A stretch of DNA of 64,000 nt from JANQRZ01 sp965214485 (GTDB taxonomy: Bacteria > Bacteroidota > Rhodothermia > Rhodothermales > JANQRZ01), in NCBI GenBank assembly GCA_965214485.1, contig CBDCBW010000017.1:248001-312000 (forward strand), read 5' to 3'. Positions 1 through 9,493 of the stretch are shown one piece after another (within the stretch, counting starts at the first letter, position 1; each line of letters opens with the position of its first letter). The position numbers and the translations under genes were made by a program. The notes below the pieces were generated by a model. That model saw only the letters and a list, made by a program, of their open reading frames with translations, searched no databases and was not told the origin of the DNA.

Positions 1-850
1 GCACGAACGTCACCTCGCGGATGATGTCGGCGAGCCGCTTCGGCTGCTGGAACAGGTCGTGCGCCACGACCACCCCGACGATGTGGTCGATGTTGTCGTG
101 GTAGACCGGCAGCCGCGAAAAGCCCGTCTCGACGAACCGGGCGCGGACCTCGGCGAGCGTCGCGCCCTCGTCGACCGCCTCGACGTCGGTGCGCGGCACC
201 ATCGAGTCCTTGACCCGAAGGTTGCGCAGCTCGAAGACGTTCGACAGAATCTCGCTCTCCTCCTCGTCGAGGTCGAGGGTTCCGCTCTCGCGGCTCTCGC
301 GGACGATGGCCTCGTAGTCGCTGCGGAGGAACTGCTGGAAGCTCTGCGCCTCGACGCGGAGCAGCCGGACGAGCAGCGAGCTCGTCCACCCGGCGACTTT
401 GATGACCGGGAGGAAGAGGTAGTACGTCAGCTTGAGCGGGATCGCGGCGGCGAAGACCACCTGGTCGGCGGGCTCGCGGAAGAGCGACTTCGGGATGATC
501 TCGCCGAAGATCAGCACGACGGTCGAGGCGATGATGGTTTGCAGGACCAAGACCAAGCCCTCGACGGCGGCGTCGGGCCCGAGGAGGCTGTGGGAAAAGG
601 CGCGCAGCGGGTCGTCGAGCGCGAGCGTCATCAGCGCCGAGTAGAGCACGAGCGCGATGTTGTTGCCGACGAGCGTCGTCGTCAGGAACTTGGCCGGCTC
701 GCGGATGAACTCGCGCACGAGCCGCCCGACGAAGCCCTCGCGGTGGGCGCGCACCTCGGCCTTGAGCCGGTTCGCCGTCACGAACGCGATCTCCGAACCG
801 GAGAAAAACGCGCTCAGCACGAGCATCAGGACGATGAGAGCGAAGGCCAT
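1..850 (-). CDS. CNNM/CorC-type membrane protein with CBS domains (C-terminus outside window)
   Basis: The minus strand is open from an ATG at 850 to the window edge (about 283 residues seen; no stop in the window). The start reads MAFALIVLMLVLSAFFSGSE, the FFSGSEIA motif of the CNNM/DUF21 transmembrane domain. Further hydrophobic stretches follow to about residue 140. From about residue 195 the motif VKDSMVPRTDVEAV begins a CBS-pair region. The family (CorC/YfjD/HlyC-like) is linked to magnesium or divalent cation export at the inner membrane; substrate specificity cannot be read here. It lies 101 bp downstream of enoyl-CoA hydratase on the same strand. The C-terminal CorC/HlyC domain would lie left of the window. 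Family assignment is strong; the transport role is inferred from the family. Confidence 0.85.
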   Translation of the reverse strand, partial: MAFALIVLMLVLSAFFSGSEIAFVTANRLKAEVRAHREGFVGRLVREFIREPAKFLTTTLVGNNIALVLYSALMTLALDDPLRAFSHSLLGPDAAVEGLVLVLQTIIASTVVLIFGEIIPKSLFREPADQVVFAAAIPLKLTYYLFLPVIKVAGWTSSLLVRLLRVEAQSFQQFLRSDYEAIVRESRESGTLDLDEEESEILSNVFELRNLRVKDSMVPRTDVEAVDEGATLAEVRARFVETGFSRLPVYHDNIDHIVGVVVAHDLFQQPKRLADIIREVTFV

Positions 851-951
851 CGGGGGATCGGAGGATTGAGGGGGTTAGGGAGGGCGGGCGAAGCGGGGAG
901 TGCAGCAGCCACCCCCCGGTCCTTCAGCCGTTCGTCCCTCCGCAGGCCGCC

Positions 952-1743
952 TCAGCGGCCCGAGAACTCGGGCTTCTGCTTGTTGAGGAAGGCGTGGATG
1001 CCCTCCTGGAAATCCTCGGTCCCGCAGGCCTGTCCGAAGAGCGCGGCCTCTAGCTGCAAGCCCTGCGCCTGCGGCAGGTCTACGGCCCGCAGCGCGCTGA
1101 GCGCCATCGCCACCGCGAGCGGGGCCTTCGCCGCAATCTTCGCGACGAGCTCTTTGGCCGTGTCGAGGAGCGCGCCGGGCGCGACGACGTGGTTGACGAG
1201 GCCGACGGCGTGGGCGCGCTCCGCCGTGACGCGCTCGCCGGTGAGGACCATCTCGGTTGCGACGCCGTGCCCGACGAGGCGCGGGAGGCGCTGCGTCCCG
1301 CCGTAGCCGGGGATCAGCCCGAGGCCGACTTCCGGCAGGCCGAACTGCGCGTTCTCACTTGCCACGCGGAGGTGGCAGGCGAGGGCGAGCTCGCAGCCGC
1401 CGCCGAGCGCGTAGCCATTGACCGCCGCCACGACCGGCTTCGGCAAGCTCTCGATGCTCGTGAGAATCGCCTGTCCGCGTAGCGCGAAGCGGTGGCCGGC
1501 GAGCGCGTCGAGGTCGGTAAACTCGGCGATGTCGGCCCCGGCGGCGAAGGCCTTGTCACCGCCTCCAGTGAGCACCACGCCGCGCACGCCCTCGTCGGCC
1601 CGGGCCCGGCGGAAGGCGCGCTGGAGGTCGGCGAGGACCTGCAGGCTGAGGGCGTTGAGCTTGTCGGGCCGGTTGAGCGTGACGACGGCGATGCCGTCGG
1701 CGTCCACGTCGTAGAGCAGCGTGTCGAAGGCGGGGGTTTCCAT
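952..1743 (-). CDS. Enoyl-CoA hydratase/isomerase family protein
   Basis: 263 residues, the usual length for the crotonase fold. It hydrates trans-2-enoyl-CoA in fatty-acid or amino-acid beta-oxidation in the cytoplasm. Visible hallmarks are the oxyanion-hole segment AFAAGADIAEF, the segment GGGCELAL carrying the first catalytic Glu, and LPEVGLGLIPGYGGTQRL carrying the second. Having both Glu residues supports a true hydratase rather than an isomerase or decarboxylase. The ATG at 1743 (METPAFDTLLYDVD) is preferred over an upstream in-frame start that would add 24 residues unlike the family. It sits between the coiled-coil cluster and the CNNM gene on the same strand. Substrate chain length is unknown. 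Confidence 0.93.
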   Translation of the reverse strand: METPAFDTLLYDVDADGIAVVTLNRPDKLNALSLQVLADLQRAFRRARADEGVRGVVLTGGGDKAFAAGADIAEFTDLDALAGHRFALRGQAILTSIESLPKPVVAAVNGYALGGGCELALACHLRVASENAQFGLPEVGLGLIPGYGGTQRLPRLVGHGVATEMVLTGERVTAERAHAVGLVNHVVAPGALLDTAKELVAKIAAKAPLAVAMALSALRAVDLPQAQGLQLEAALFGQACGTEDFQEGIHAFLNKQKPEFSGR

Positions 1744-1865
1744 AAAACAGGAGGCGGGACGGGCGATCAATGAACAGGCAGGGGCGAGGCAGAAGGCAGG
1801 GGTTTGATTAGCCAACCCCCTGCTGAGGATCCGTCAAACCCGTGTGGGAAATGGGCGATGTGGGC

Positions 1866-2717
1866 TCAGCTCCGCAGCCGGTCGCGCTCGGCTGCGGTGC
1901 CGCTCGCCGCCGGGTCCTCGAACGTGTCGAGGTCGTCGAGCAGGTCGGTCGGCGGGGCGAAGACCTCTTCGATCTCCTCGATCGACGCCTGCGTCTCCTC
2001 GACCTCCGAGACGAGCGTGTCGAGCTGGAACGAGATTTCCTCCGGGTTGCGCATCGTGAGCGACTGCTCGTGGATGTACTTCGTCACGTCCTCGATGGTC
2101 TCGAGCTGGGCCTCGATGACGGCGAGGTTTTCGTGGGCCTTCTTGAACTTGACGAGGCGCTTTTCGAGAATGTCGAGCCGCTTCTGCTTGATGCGCTGGA
2201 CCTTCGGCGGGTCGTCCGCCATCTCACCCCGAAGCTGGGCCATCGCGTTGACGACCTCGTCCTCGGTGGCCTGACGGGCGAAGCGCTCGTAGCGCTCCTT
2301 CTGCTGGAGCATGGCGAGGTACGAGTCAAGCAGGTCGTCGATCTTTTTGAGGTGGGATTCGAGCAAGCCCTGTGAGGCGTAGGACATCTTCTCGTAGTTC
2401 TCGCGGATGGCCTTCTCGATGTTGCGGAAGCGGATGTAGCGCTTCTGGCTGGCCTTCGAGAGCTGGCGGAAAACCTCCTTCTCGCTCGGCGGCTTGTTGC
2501 GCTCGGCGAGCTTGCGCGAGCGGACGACGCGGCGGAAGCGCTCCTGGCGCGGCATCATCCCGAGGTAGAGCAGCTCGAGGGCAGCCGCGAAGAGCAGGAC
2601 GAAGTTGGCCGTCCCCGAGCCGACGAGGACGAACGCCGTGACCATCGCCATGATGAGGAACACGAGGTTCCACGGGCTGAGGAAGGCCTCTTTGGTGTAG
2701 TTGACCGGCTCGCTCAT
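1866..2717 (-). CDS. Membrane-anchored coiled-coil protein, PspA-cluster partner
   Basis: 283 residues, family not recognised by name. Two adjacent hydrophobic segments (about residues 15-33 and 36-53) form a membrane hairpin. The rest is a long charged helical region rich in Glu, Lys and Arg, with an acidic tail (EEIEEVFAPP, then DDLDTFEDP). The protein therefore looks like an inner-membrane anchor with a cytoplasmic coiled coil. It is the third gene of a tight minus-strand cluster after a PspA/IM30-like protein and a short coiled-coil protein, with a 20-bp gap to the second gene. A role in membrane-stress sensing or in tethering the PspA-like oligomer is inference from position only. Confidence 0.8.
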   Translation of the reverse strand: MSEPVNYTKEAFLSPWNLVFLIMAMVTAFVLVGSGTANFVLLFAAALELLYLGMMPRQERFRRVVRSRKLAERNKPPSEKEVFRQLSKASQKRYIRFRNIEKAIRENYEKMSYASQGLLESHLKKIDDLLDSYLAMLQQKERYERFARQATEDEVVNAMAQLRGEMADDPPKVQRIKQKRLDILEKRLVKFKKAHENLAVIEAQLETIEDVTKYIHEQSLTMRNPEEISFQLDTLVSEVEETQASIEEIEEVFAPPTDLLDDLDTFEDPAASGTAAERDRLRS

Positions 2718-2737
2718 GGGCCGCGTAGCCTCTCTCG

Positions 2738-3256
2738 TTAGTCGCGCCCGAACCGGCCGATGCTCCGGGCGGGCGGTGCGTCGGGTTCCGGTTCCGCGGG
2801 CCTGTCCGCTTCTGCCGCGTCGCGGTCTGCCGGGCCGATGGTCTTGGCCGGCGATTCGGTGGCCTCGGGCGCGCCCTCCTGCTGCTGCGCTGCAACGTGC
2901 TCCTGGGCGTCGCCGAGCATCTGGGTTTTCATCTGCTCGACGAGGTCGGAGGCGGCGGCCTTCTGGCGCTCGGCTTCGAGGCGGGCGAGCTCTTCGCGGT
3001 CGGCGTCCCGCCGGGCGGCTTCGTTGAGGGCTTCCATCGCGAGCTCGTAGCGCGCCTCGGCGGTGACGTTCTTCTCGGTCACCTTGCGCAGGGCCTCCTC
3101 GTGGGTTGCGTCGAGGCCCGAGGTGTCGAGGTTCTGGAGCGCGCCGAGGAGGCCCTGCGTGCGCTTGGCCTCGCGGAGCTGCTGCTTGAGGGCGCGCACC
3201 TTGCGGAGGTGCGCCTTCTCGGCTTCTTTGATCCGGTCGAATTCGTCGCGGTCCAT
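2738..3256 (-). CDS. Small coiled-coil protein between PspA-like and membrane partner genes
   Basis: 172 residues. The first 100 or so are a highly charged helix starting MDRDEFDRIKEAEKAHLRKV. The segment LDTSGLDATHEEALRKVTEK resembles the VAGVDQTHDEMLNRVNEQ segment of the neighbouring PspA-like protein, so the two may be distant paralogues or share a packing motif. The last 60 residues are low-complexity Ala/Glu/Pro and end SIGRFGRD. There is no signal peptide or membrane segment, so it is probably cytoplasmic. The gene lies 99 bp after the PspA-like gene and 20 bp before the membrane gene, an apparent operon. Function unknown. Confidence 0.75.
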   Translation of the reverse strand: MDRDEFDRIKEAEKAHLRKVRALKQQLREAKRTQGLLGALQNLDTSGLDATHEEALRKVTEKNVTAEARYELAMEALNEAARRDADREELARLEAERQKAAASDLVEQMKTQMLGDAQEHVAAQQQEGAPEATESPAKTIGPADRDAAEADRPAEPEPDAPPARSIGRFGRD

Positions 3257-3355
3257 GAGAGAGGGTCAGCGGTTAGTAGGTCGTGAGGAGTGTGAGGGGC
3301 CTTTCGAATAGGGGATACCGCGTTCGACCACTCACCACTGACCCCTATCCACGCT

Positions 3356-4135
3356 CTACACCGAGTCGCCGGAGGAGGTCCGCTCGCGGTCGCGGCCGGC
3401 GGTTTTCTCCGGGGCAACGGTTTCCGGTTCGGGGATCGTCAGCTCCGGCTCGCCGGCGGCGGCCTCCGGTTCGGCCATGCCCATTTCGAGCTTGAACTGC
3501 TTGACGAGCTCCTGGGCCTGAATCTCCTGCGCGTCCTCCTCGATCTGCATCGCCTCGGTGTCGATCGAGTCGAGGGCGAGCTCCATCCGGGCCTCCTGCT
3601 TGGCGGTCTGCTCGTTGACCCGGTTGAGCATCTCGTCGTGCGTCTGGTCGACGCCGGCGACCTCGAACTGCTCGAGGGTGTCGGCGATCTTGGCCTGCCA
3701 CTGGGCGCGCTCGTGGGCGCGGAGGGCCTCTTTGGCCTCGCTGATCTTCTTTTCGCGCTCGCGCATGAAGGCCTTCTTGACCTGGAGCGCTTTCTCGTAG
3801 GCCTGCTCGGCGTAGCTGAGCTGCTCGGCGGTGCGGGCCTGGGCCTCTTTCGTCTGCTGGAGCTGGAGCGCGTAGCGCTGGGCGATGTCGTCGCGCCCGG
3901 CCTGGATGGCGGCTTTGATCTTGTTCGTCAGGTTCTGCAGCTCCGCCGTGTACTTCTTGTGCTCTTTCTGGAGCAGCATCGCGTTGGCCTTGACGGTCGC
4001 GATGTTCTCGTTCATCTTCGGCACCTGGTCGTTGAGCTCGCGCATGTTCTGCTCGAGGATCAGGCGCGGGTCTTCCATCGCGGAGATGGCACCGCCGAAG
4101 AGGGATTTGATGAGACGTGAGAATCGTTTCCACAT
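3356..4135 (-). CDS. PspA/IM30 (ESCRT-III-like) family protein
   Basis: 259 residues from ATG 4135 (MWKRFSRLIKSLFGGAISAM). The amphipathic N-terminal helix is followed by EDPRLILEQNMRELNDQVPK, typical of the PspA/IM30 family, then long charged helices to about residue 215 and a Pro/Glu-rich tail. The family binds stressed or damaged membranes as helical oligomers on the cytoplasmic face. A longer in-frame start at 4213 would put low-complexity sequence before the conserved amphipathic helix and is rejected. It is the first gene of the three-gene coiled-coil cluster. No PspF, PspB or PspC is seen nearby, so regulation differs from the enterobacterial system. Family certain; membrane repair role inferred. 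Confidence 0.9.
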   Translation of the reverse strand: MWKRFSRLIKSLFGGAISAMEDPRLILEQNMRELNDQVPKMNENIATVKANAMLLQKEHKKYTAELQNLTNKIKAAIQAGRDDIAQRYALQLQQTKEAQARTAEQLSYAEQAYEKALQVKKAFMREREKKISEAKEALRAHERAQWQAKIADTLEQFEVAGVDQTHDEMLNRVNEQTAKQEARMELALDSIDTEAMQIEEDAQEIQAQELVKQFKLEMGMAEPEAAAGEPELTIPEPETVAPEKTAGRDRERTSSGDSV

Positions 4136-4258
4136 GACGGGAGGGGGGGCAGGACAAACAGGTCGGTAAGCTACGAAACCGGCGCGCAGCGCGCCGGGCG
4201 CTGGGGGCACCACAGAGACGCGGCCGAGCGGCTATTGTTGCACCCTATGGCCTGCCCC

Positions 4259-5611
<1,353 letters not shown>

Positions 5612-5616
5612 GCGGT

Positions 5617-5697
5617 TTGGGATTTCCGATTTCGGGTTCTGGATGGGGAACGTATGTCCTACGAACCGCATCTCCAAAATCCGCAACCGGAAATCTA
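5617..5697. repeat. Imperfect inverted repeat in divergent intergenic region
   Basis: The 88-bp gap between the divergent thymidine phosphorylase and oxidoreductase genes is almost filled by an imperfect palindrome. The left arm begins GATTTCCGATTTCGG and the right arm, read in reverse complement, begins GATTTCCGGTTGCGG. About 20 of the first 25 positions match. The centre contains AACGTATG and related short sequence. It may be a dispersed repeat, an operator serving both genes, or both. No clear -35/-10 pair is seen. Confidence 0.6.
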
Positions 5698-5699
5698 AA

Positions 5700-6731
5700 A
5701 TGAAACAGGTCTGGATCACGAAGGCGGGCCCCCCCGAGGTGCTCGAGCTCCGCGAGGCCCCGACGCCCGCGCCCGGCCCCGGCGAGGTCCTCGTCCGGGT
5801 CGAGGCGAGCGGGATCAACTTCGCCGACCTCCTCGCGCGGCAAGGGCTCTACCCCGACGCGCCACCGCTTCCGGCGGTCGTCGGCTACGAAGTGGCGGGC
5901 ACAGTGGAGGCGCTCGGCGAGGGCGTGGCGGCGGTGAAGGAGGGGGACGCCGTGGTCGCGCTCACGCGGTTCGGGGGGTACGCCTCGCACGTCGTGCTCC
6001 GCGCCGAGCAGGTGTTCGCTCGCGGGGAGATGCCGGCGGCGACGGCAGCGGCGATCCCGGTGAACTACCTCACGGCGTTCCAGGCCCTCGTGGTGATGGG
6101 CGGCGTCCGGCACGCGCAGGAGCTCGGCGGGCGGCGGATGCGGGTGCTCGTCCACGGAGCCTCCGGCGGCGTCGGCACGGCGGCGGGGGACATCGGCCAG
6201 ATCTACGGCGTCGAGCTCTTCGGCACCGCCTCGCCCGGCAAGCACGACTACGTCCGCGCGCGCGGCTACGACCACGCCGTAGACTACCGCACCGGCGACT
6301 GGGTGGCCGAGATCGAGGCGCTCACCGGCGGGCGCGGCGTGGACCTCGTGCTCGACCCGGTCGGCGGCGAGCACTGGCGCAAGAGCCTCGACGTGCTGGC
6401 CCCGACCGGGCGGCTCGTCGTCTTCGGCTTCTCGGCGGCGGCGGGGCAGGGGAAGCTTGGCCTGCTGCGCGCGGCGGCGAAGGTGCCGTGGCTGCGCTTC
6501 AGCCCGCTCGCCCTCATGAACGCCAACCACGGCGTGCTCGGGGTCAACCTCGGGCACCTGTGGGGCGTGCAGGACGAGGTCGCGCGGTGGACGCGCAAGC
6601 TGCTGCGCTATTACGCGAAAGGGCAGGTCCGCCCGCACGTGGACCGGGCGTTCCCGCTCGCCGAGGCCGCCGCCGCGCACCGCTACCTCGAAGAGCGGCG
6701 GAACGTCGGCAAGGTGGTGCTGGCTCCGTAG
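5700..6731 (+). CDS. Zinc-independent NADPH:quinone oxidoreductase (VAT-1/QOR-like MDR family)
   Basis: 343 residues from ATG 5700 (MKQVWITKAGPPEVLELREA). It is a medium-chain dehydrogenase/reductase of the quinone oxidoreductase type, with GroES-like domain about 1-125 and Rossmann domain about 130-290. The QOR signature SGINFADLLARQGLY and the nucleotide-binding stretch VHGASGGVGTAAGDI are clear. The structural and catalytic zinc ligands of alcohol dehydrogenases are absent. It probably reduces quinones or enones with NADPH in the cytoplasm. It is divergent from thymidine phosphorylase across the inverted repeat. Upstream in-frame sequence from 5538 lies inside the opposite gene and is not used. 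Precise substrate unknown. Confidence 0.88.
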   Translation: MKQVWITKAGPPEVLELREAPTPAPGPGEVLVRVEASGINFADLLARQGLYPDAPPLPAVVGYEVAGTVEALGEGVAAVKEGDAVVALTRFGGYASHVVLRAEQVFARGEMPAATAAAIPVNYLTAFQALVVMGGVRHAQELGGRRMRVLVHGASGGVGTAAGDIGQIYGVELFGTASPGKHDYVRARGYDHAVDYRTGDWVAEIEALTGGRGVDLVLDPVGGEHWRKSLDVLAPTGRLVVFGFSAAAGQGKLGLLRAAAKVPWLRFSPLALMNANHGVLGVNLGHLWGVQDEVARWTRKLLRYYAKGQVRPHVDRAFPLAEAAAAHRYLEERRNVGKVVLAP

Positions 6732-6768
6732 ACAGACTCCGTCCTCACGCTCCGCCCCCTCACGCTCC

Positions 6769-7020
6769 GTGTGGACCTCGGCCGGGTCGGCTCAAGCGGT
6801 GCTCACGCTTGGCGAGGCGCAGGCGGTGCGGGTCGAGGTGTTCGACCTCCTGGGCCGCCGGGTCGCGGCGCTCTACAGCGGCACGGCCGAGGCGGGGCGG
6901 CACGCATGGCCGGTGGAGACGGCGCGGCTGGGGACGGGGATGTACCTCGTCCGCGCCGTCGCGGTGTCAGGTGCGGGGGACCCGCTCGTGCTCACGCAGA
7001 AGCTCACCGTCGTGCGCTGA
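6769..7020 (+). pseudogene. Orphan type IX secretion C-terminal sorting domain (gene remnant)
   Basis: An 83-codon frame opened by a GTG at 6769. It contains only a T9SS sorting-domain pattern: VRVEVFDLLGRRVAAL, then TGMYLVRA and a final KLTVVR. In functional substrates this domain is the last 80 or so residues of a much larger exported protein with an N-terminal signal peptide. Here no cargo and no signal peptide precede it; the frame starts 37 bp after the oxidoreductase stop. The simplest reading is the 3' remnant of a deleted surface-protein gene. A functional orphan domain is unlikely but not excluded. It is followed by a strong hairpin. Confidence 0.6.
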
Positions 7021-7031
7021 GGCGTGCCGGC

Positions 7032-7070
7032 AAAAAGCGAGGCGGCTCGCCGCGTGGGCGAGCCGCCTCG
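7032..7070 (-). terminator. Intrinsic terminator of rpmE (hairpin plus T run)
   Basis: A perfect 14-bp stem (7038-7051 with 7057-7070, arm CGAGGCGGCTCGCC) with a 5-nt loop. On the minus strand it is followed by a CTTTTTG run at 7032-7037, which makes it a good intrinsic terminator for rpmE, whose stop is at 7098. On the plus strand the stem also lies just after the sorting-domain remnant. Confidence 0.85.
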
Positions 7071-7097
7071 GAAGGCACAGAGCACGAGCCGTCCGCG

Positions 7098-7385
7098 CTA
7101 GGCTTTCTCGTCAGCCGTAGCCGCGTCGGTCGTAGCCGCGTCAGCCGTAGCCGCGTCGGACGCCTGCGTGCTCCCGGCGTTCTTGTTGCCGTAGCGACGG
7201 CGGAATTTCTCGACGCGGCCCGTCGTGTCGACGAACTGGCGCTTGCCGGTGTAGAACGGATGGTTCGTCGCGTCCACTTCGGAGTTGTACGTGTCGCCGC
7301 TCATCGTCGAGCGGGTCTGGAACGTGGTCCCGTCGGCGAGCTTGACGGTGACGAAGTGGTAATCGGGGTGGAGGTCGGGCTTCAT
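7098..7385 (-). CDS. rpmE: 50S ribosomal protein bL31
   Basis: 95 residues starting MKPDLHPDYHFVTVKLADGT. The conserved core includes TRSTMSGDTYNSEVDATNHP and HPFYTGKRQFVDTTGRVEKF. The zinc-binding Cys residues of the C+ type are absent, so this is a zinc-independent form. The last 25 residues are a repetitive Asp/Ala/Thr tail encoded by near-identical 15-bp repeats (about 7100-7160), which looks like a slippage-prone extension beyond the ribosomal core. Monocistronic; its terminator is at 7032-7070. Confidence 0.95.
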   Translation of the reverse strand: MKPDLHPDYHFVTVKLADGTTFQTRSTMSGDTYNSEVDATNHPFYTGKRQFVDTTGRVEKFRRRYGNKNAGSTQASDAATADAATTDAATADEKA

Positions 7386-7612
7386 GGCTCTCTGGAAAGT
7401 CGCTGCGGCGTGGGCAGAGACAGAAAATACATACGCGGTGCCTCCGCGCTACCCTGCCGCGCTGAGTTCCTGTCGTCTTCGCAAAGGCGCTGGGGGCTCC
7501 CGTTTCGGCCCATCGGGAAAATAAGGGCGAGTCAGCCGTGCGCTGCGCTCCGCACATCTAGGGAGAGACGCGCCCGCGTCCTATACTTCGGCTCCCCTAG
7601 CCGCTGCCCGCC

Positions 7613-7912
7613 ATGAGCCGTCTCTCGTTCGATCCCACCTGTGGATTCGACATTACGACCACGACCCTGCGCGAGCTGGAGGACATTGCGACGATCAACT
7701 ACTGGGGCTACCGCGTGGTGCAGCACGATGACGACGCGCTGTTCGTCCACGAGGCGTACTACGACCACCGCGAGGGGCTGCTCGGCATCGCCAACCGCCC
7801 GGCCCACGCCTGCGGCGACTCGATGGAGGAACTCAGGGAGAACATCGAGCTGATCGCGCAGGGGCTGAACGAGCCGGTGCTGCGCTACGAGGACTACGCC
7901 GTGGAGAGCTAA
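7613..7912 (+). CDS. Small conserved hypothetical protein
   Basis: 99 residues, starting MSRLSFDPTCGFDITTTTLR. No signal peptide or membrane segment. The central ALFVHEAYYDHREGLLGIAN and the C-terminal GDSMEELRENIELIAQGLNEPVLRYED (given here as a description of the EELRENIELI core) resemble small proteins with a HicB-like half-fold, in which a strand pair is followed by a helix carrying EELR. No toxin partner is adjacent, so an antitoxin role is not supported. Isolated gene on the plus strand. Function unknown. Confidence 0.7.
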   Translation: MSRLSFDPTCGFDITTTTLRELEDIATINYWGYRVVQHDDDALFVHEAYYDHREGLLGIANRPAHACGDSMEELRENIELIAQGLNEPVLRYEDYAVES

Positions 7913-8282
7913 GCGGTGCGAGACGGACCGGCCGCCGTACCCCTTGCATACCCCCCGGAGCGGCGTCACGGAAGTGCGCGAGAAGTTTCCGTCTTGACTC
8001 GTTGGTGTGGTTGACTAAGTAGGGTTAACTCGGATATATTGGCCCTGCGGATTTCCCGATGTGCGCAGTTAAAGTCGCTTTCGACTCTGGTACCGCGCTT
8101 CGCTGGACGAGCCGGGCTTCGGGCCTGGCTTTTGCCTTTGGTCTCGGCGGTAGCTTACGGTAGCGGGGCGTTTCTGGCCGTTGCGTCTCGGGTCCGCATC
8201 TTCGTGCTGAGTGTGCCTCCCTCGGATGCACTGAGCACGGAGAGCGAGCCTTCCACCACAACCTCCAGCCGCTCGCCCTTAT
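7913..8282. other. 370-bp intergenic region with promoter-like sequence
   Basis: No convincing gene. It contains the promoter candidate at 8011-8040. A long leader of about 240 bp then runs to the M23 peptidase start at 8283; no known riboswitch fold was recognised in it. Confidence 0.6.
8011..8040 (+). promoter_or_regulatory. Sigma70-type promoter candidate upstream of M23 peptidase
   Basis: TTGACT at 8011-8016 and TATATT at 8035-8040 with an 18-bp spacer. It would leave a 5' leader of about 235 nt before the peptidase gene. Visual match only. Confidence 0.45.
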
Positions 8283-9260
8283 ATGCCCAGAAACAGCTAT
8301 TACTACTACGACCACGAGGCGTGCACTTTCGTCGAGGTGCAGCCGCAGCGCCGCCGGCTCTTCCTCCAGTCCGCCGCCGTACTCGCGCTCGCCCTCGTGC
8401 TGGCCGGAGCCGGGATGTGGGCCGTCTACGAAACGAGCTCGACGCCGAAGGAGATCGCCCTCGCGCAGGAGAACCGTGCCCTCCAGCAGCAGCTCAAGAC
8501 CAACGGCAAGCGCTTCAGCGAACTCTCGGGCCGGCTCGACGAACTCGCCGAGACGGACCGCGATCTCTACCGCACCATCTTCCAAGCCGACCCGATCTCC
8601 GAGCAGGTCCGCCAGGTGGGCGTCGGTGGGGCGACTGGGAGCGAGTTCGACGGGTTCAGCGAGACGGCCAGCGAACTGCTTCAGGACAACGACGCGACGC
8701 TGGACAAGCTTGAGCGCCAGGTCACGCTCCAGCGCAGCAGCTACGACGAGCTGCTCGCACTCGCGTCGCAGCGCGCCGAGGCGATCCCGCAGATGCCCGC
8801 CATCCTGCCGACCTCCGGTCCGCTCACCAGCGGCTTCGGGATGCGGCGGCACCCGATCCACCGAGTCTACAAGATGCACGCAGGTGTAGACTTCTCAGTC
8901 CCCACTGGAACGCCGATCTACGCTACGGGCGACGGCGTCGTGGACTTCGCGGGCGTCAGCTCGGGCTACGGCTACAACGTGCGCATCCGGCACCCGAAGG
9001 CGAAGCGCGTCACCCTCTACGCGCACCTGTCGCGCATCCCCGAGGGCATCCGCCCCGGCGTCTCCGTCGAGCGGGGCGAGGTGATCGGGATCAGCGGGAA
9101 CACCGGGCTGTCGACGTCGCCCCACCTGCACTACGAGATCCGCCGCCTCGGCGGTGACGAGCCGGTCAACCCGATCTACTCGTTCGCGCCGGGGGTGAAG
9201 CCGTCGGAGTACCAGGAGCTCGTGCAGATCGCCGAGAGTGAGAACATGCCGCTCGACTGA
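8283..9260 (+). CDS. M23-family (LytM) peptidoglycan endopeptidase
   Basis: 325 residues. A short basic N-terminus (MPRNSYYYYDHEACTFVEVQ, then QRRRLF) precedes one membrane anchor at about 27-48. A coiled-coil segment follows at about 60-165, then a C-terminal LytM domain from about 180. Metal ligands and catalytic residues are visible: GFGMRRHPI, MHAGVDFSVPTG and the HxH motif in SPHLHYEIRR. The family cleaves peptide cross-bridges in murein in the periplasm. The layout (anchor, coiled coil, M23) is that of cell-division or morphogenesis hydrolases such as MepM/EnvC-like proteins. All ligands are present, so it should be active. Single-gene unit ended by a strong terminator. Confidence 0.92.
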   Translation: MPRNSYYYYDHEACTFVEVQPQRRRLFLQSAAVLALALVLAGAGMWAVYETSSTPKEIALAQENRALQQQLKTNGKRFSELSGRLDELAETDRDLYRTIFQADPISEQVRQVGVGGATGSEFDGFSETASELLQDNDATLDKLERQVTLQRSSYDELLALASQRAEAIPQMPAILPTSGPLTSGFGMRRHPIHRVYKMHAGVDFSVPTGTPIYATGDGVVDFAGVSSGYGYNVRIRHPKAKRVTLYAHLSRIPEGIRPGVSVERGEVIGISGNTGLSTSPHLHYEIRRLGGDEPVNPIYSFAPGVKPSEYQELVQIAESENMPLD

Positions 9261-9282
9261 GCGCGACGCTGAGACGAACGAC

Positions 9283-9317
9283 ACGGGGTGGGCGCTCGAT
9301 GCGCCCACCCCGTTTTA
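9283..9317 (+). terminator. Intrinsic terminator after M23 peptidase
   Basis: Stem 9283-9295 with 9301-9313 (arm ACGGGGTGGGCGC), loop TCGAT, followed by a T run. It lies 23 bp after the peptidase stop. Confidence 0.9.
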
Positions 9318-9407
9318 CTTGAACGAGCCAGCCGGAGAGACGCGTGAGACCCCATCCGTTTGCTCCGCGTGTGATTGCCTAGGCGGCCCCTCCCCCCGTC
9401 CTCCTCC

Positions 9408-9437
9408 CCACGGCATAGGGACGCCACGGCATAGGGA
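9408..9437. repeat. 16-bp tandem duplication in intergenic repeat
   Basis: CCACGGCATAGGGACG followed at once by CCACGGCATAGGGA. The surrounding 9380-9484 sequence (C-rich run, this motif, GCCTGATGCACTTCAG) resembles, in inverted orientation, 19783-19855, so it is a dispersed intergenic element. Confidence 0.6.
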
Positions 9438-9493
9438 AGGGAGAGGGGTTCGGAGTGCTCGCTCGGCCTGATGCACTTCAGCCGGACTTGGTA

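Noticed and set aside
7028..7075. Hairpin considered as a riboswitch or attenuator
   Set aside because: Simple perfect stem plus T run directly after rpmE; an intrinsic terminator explains it.
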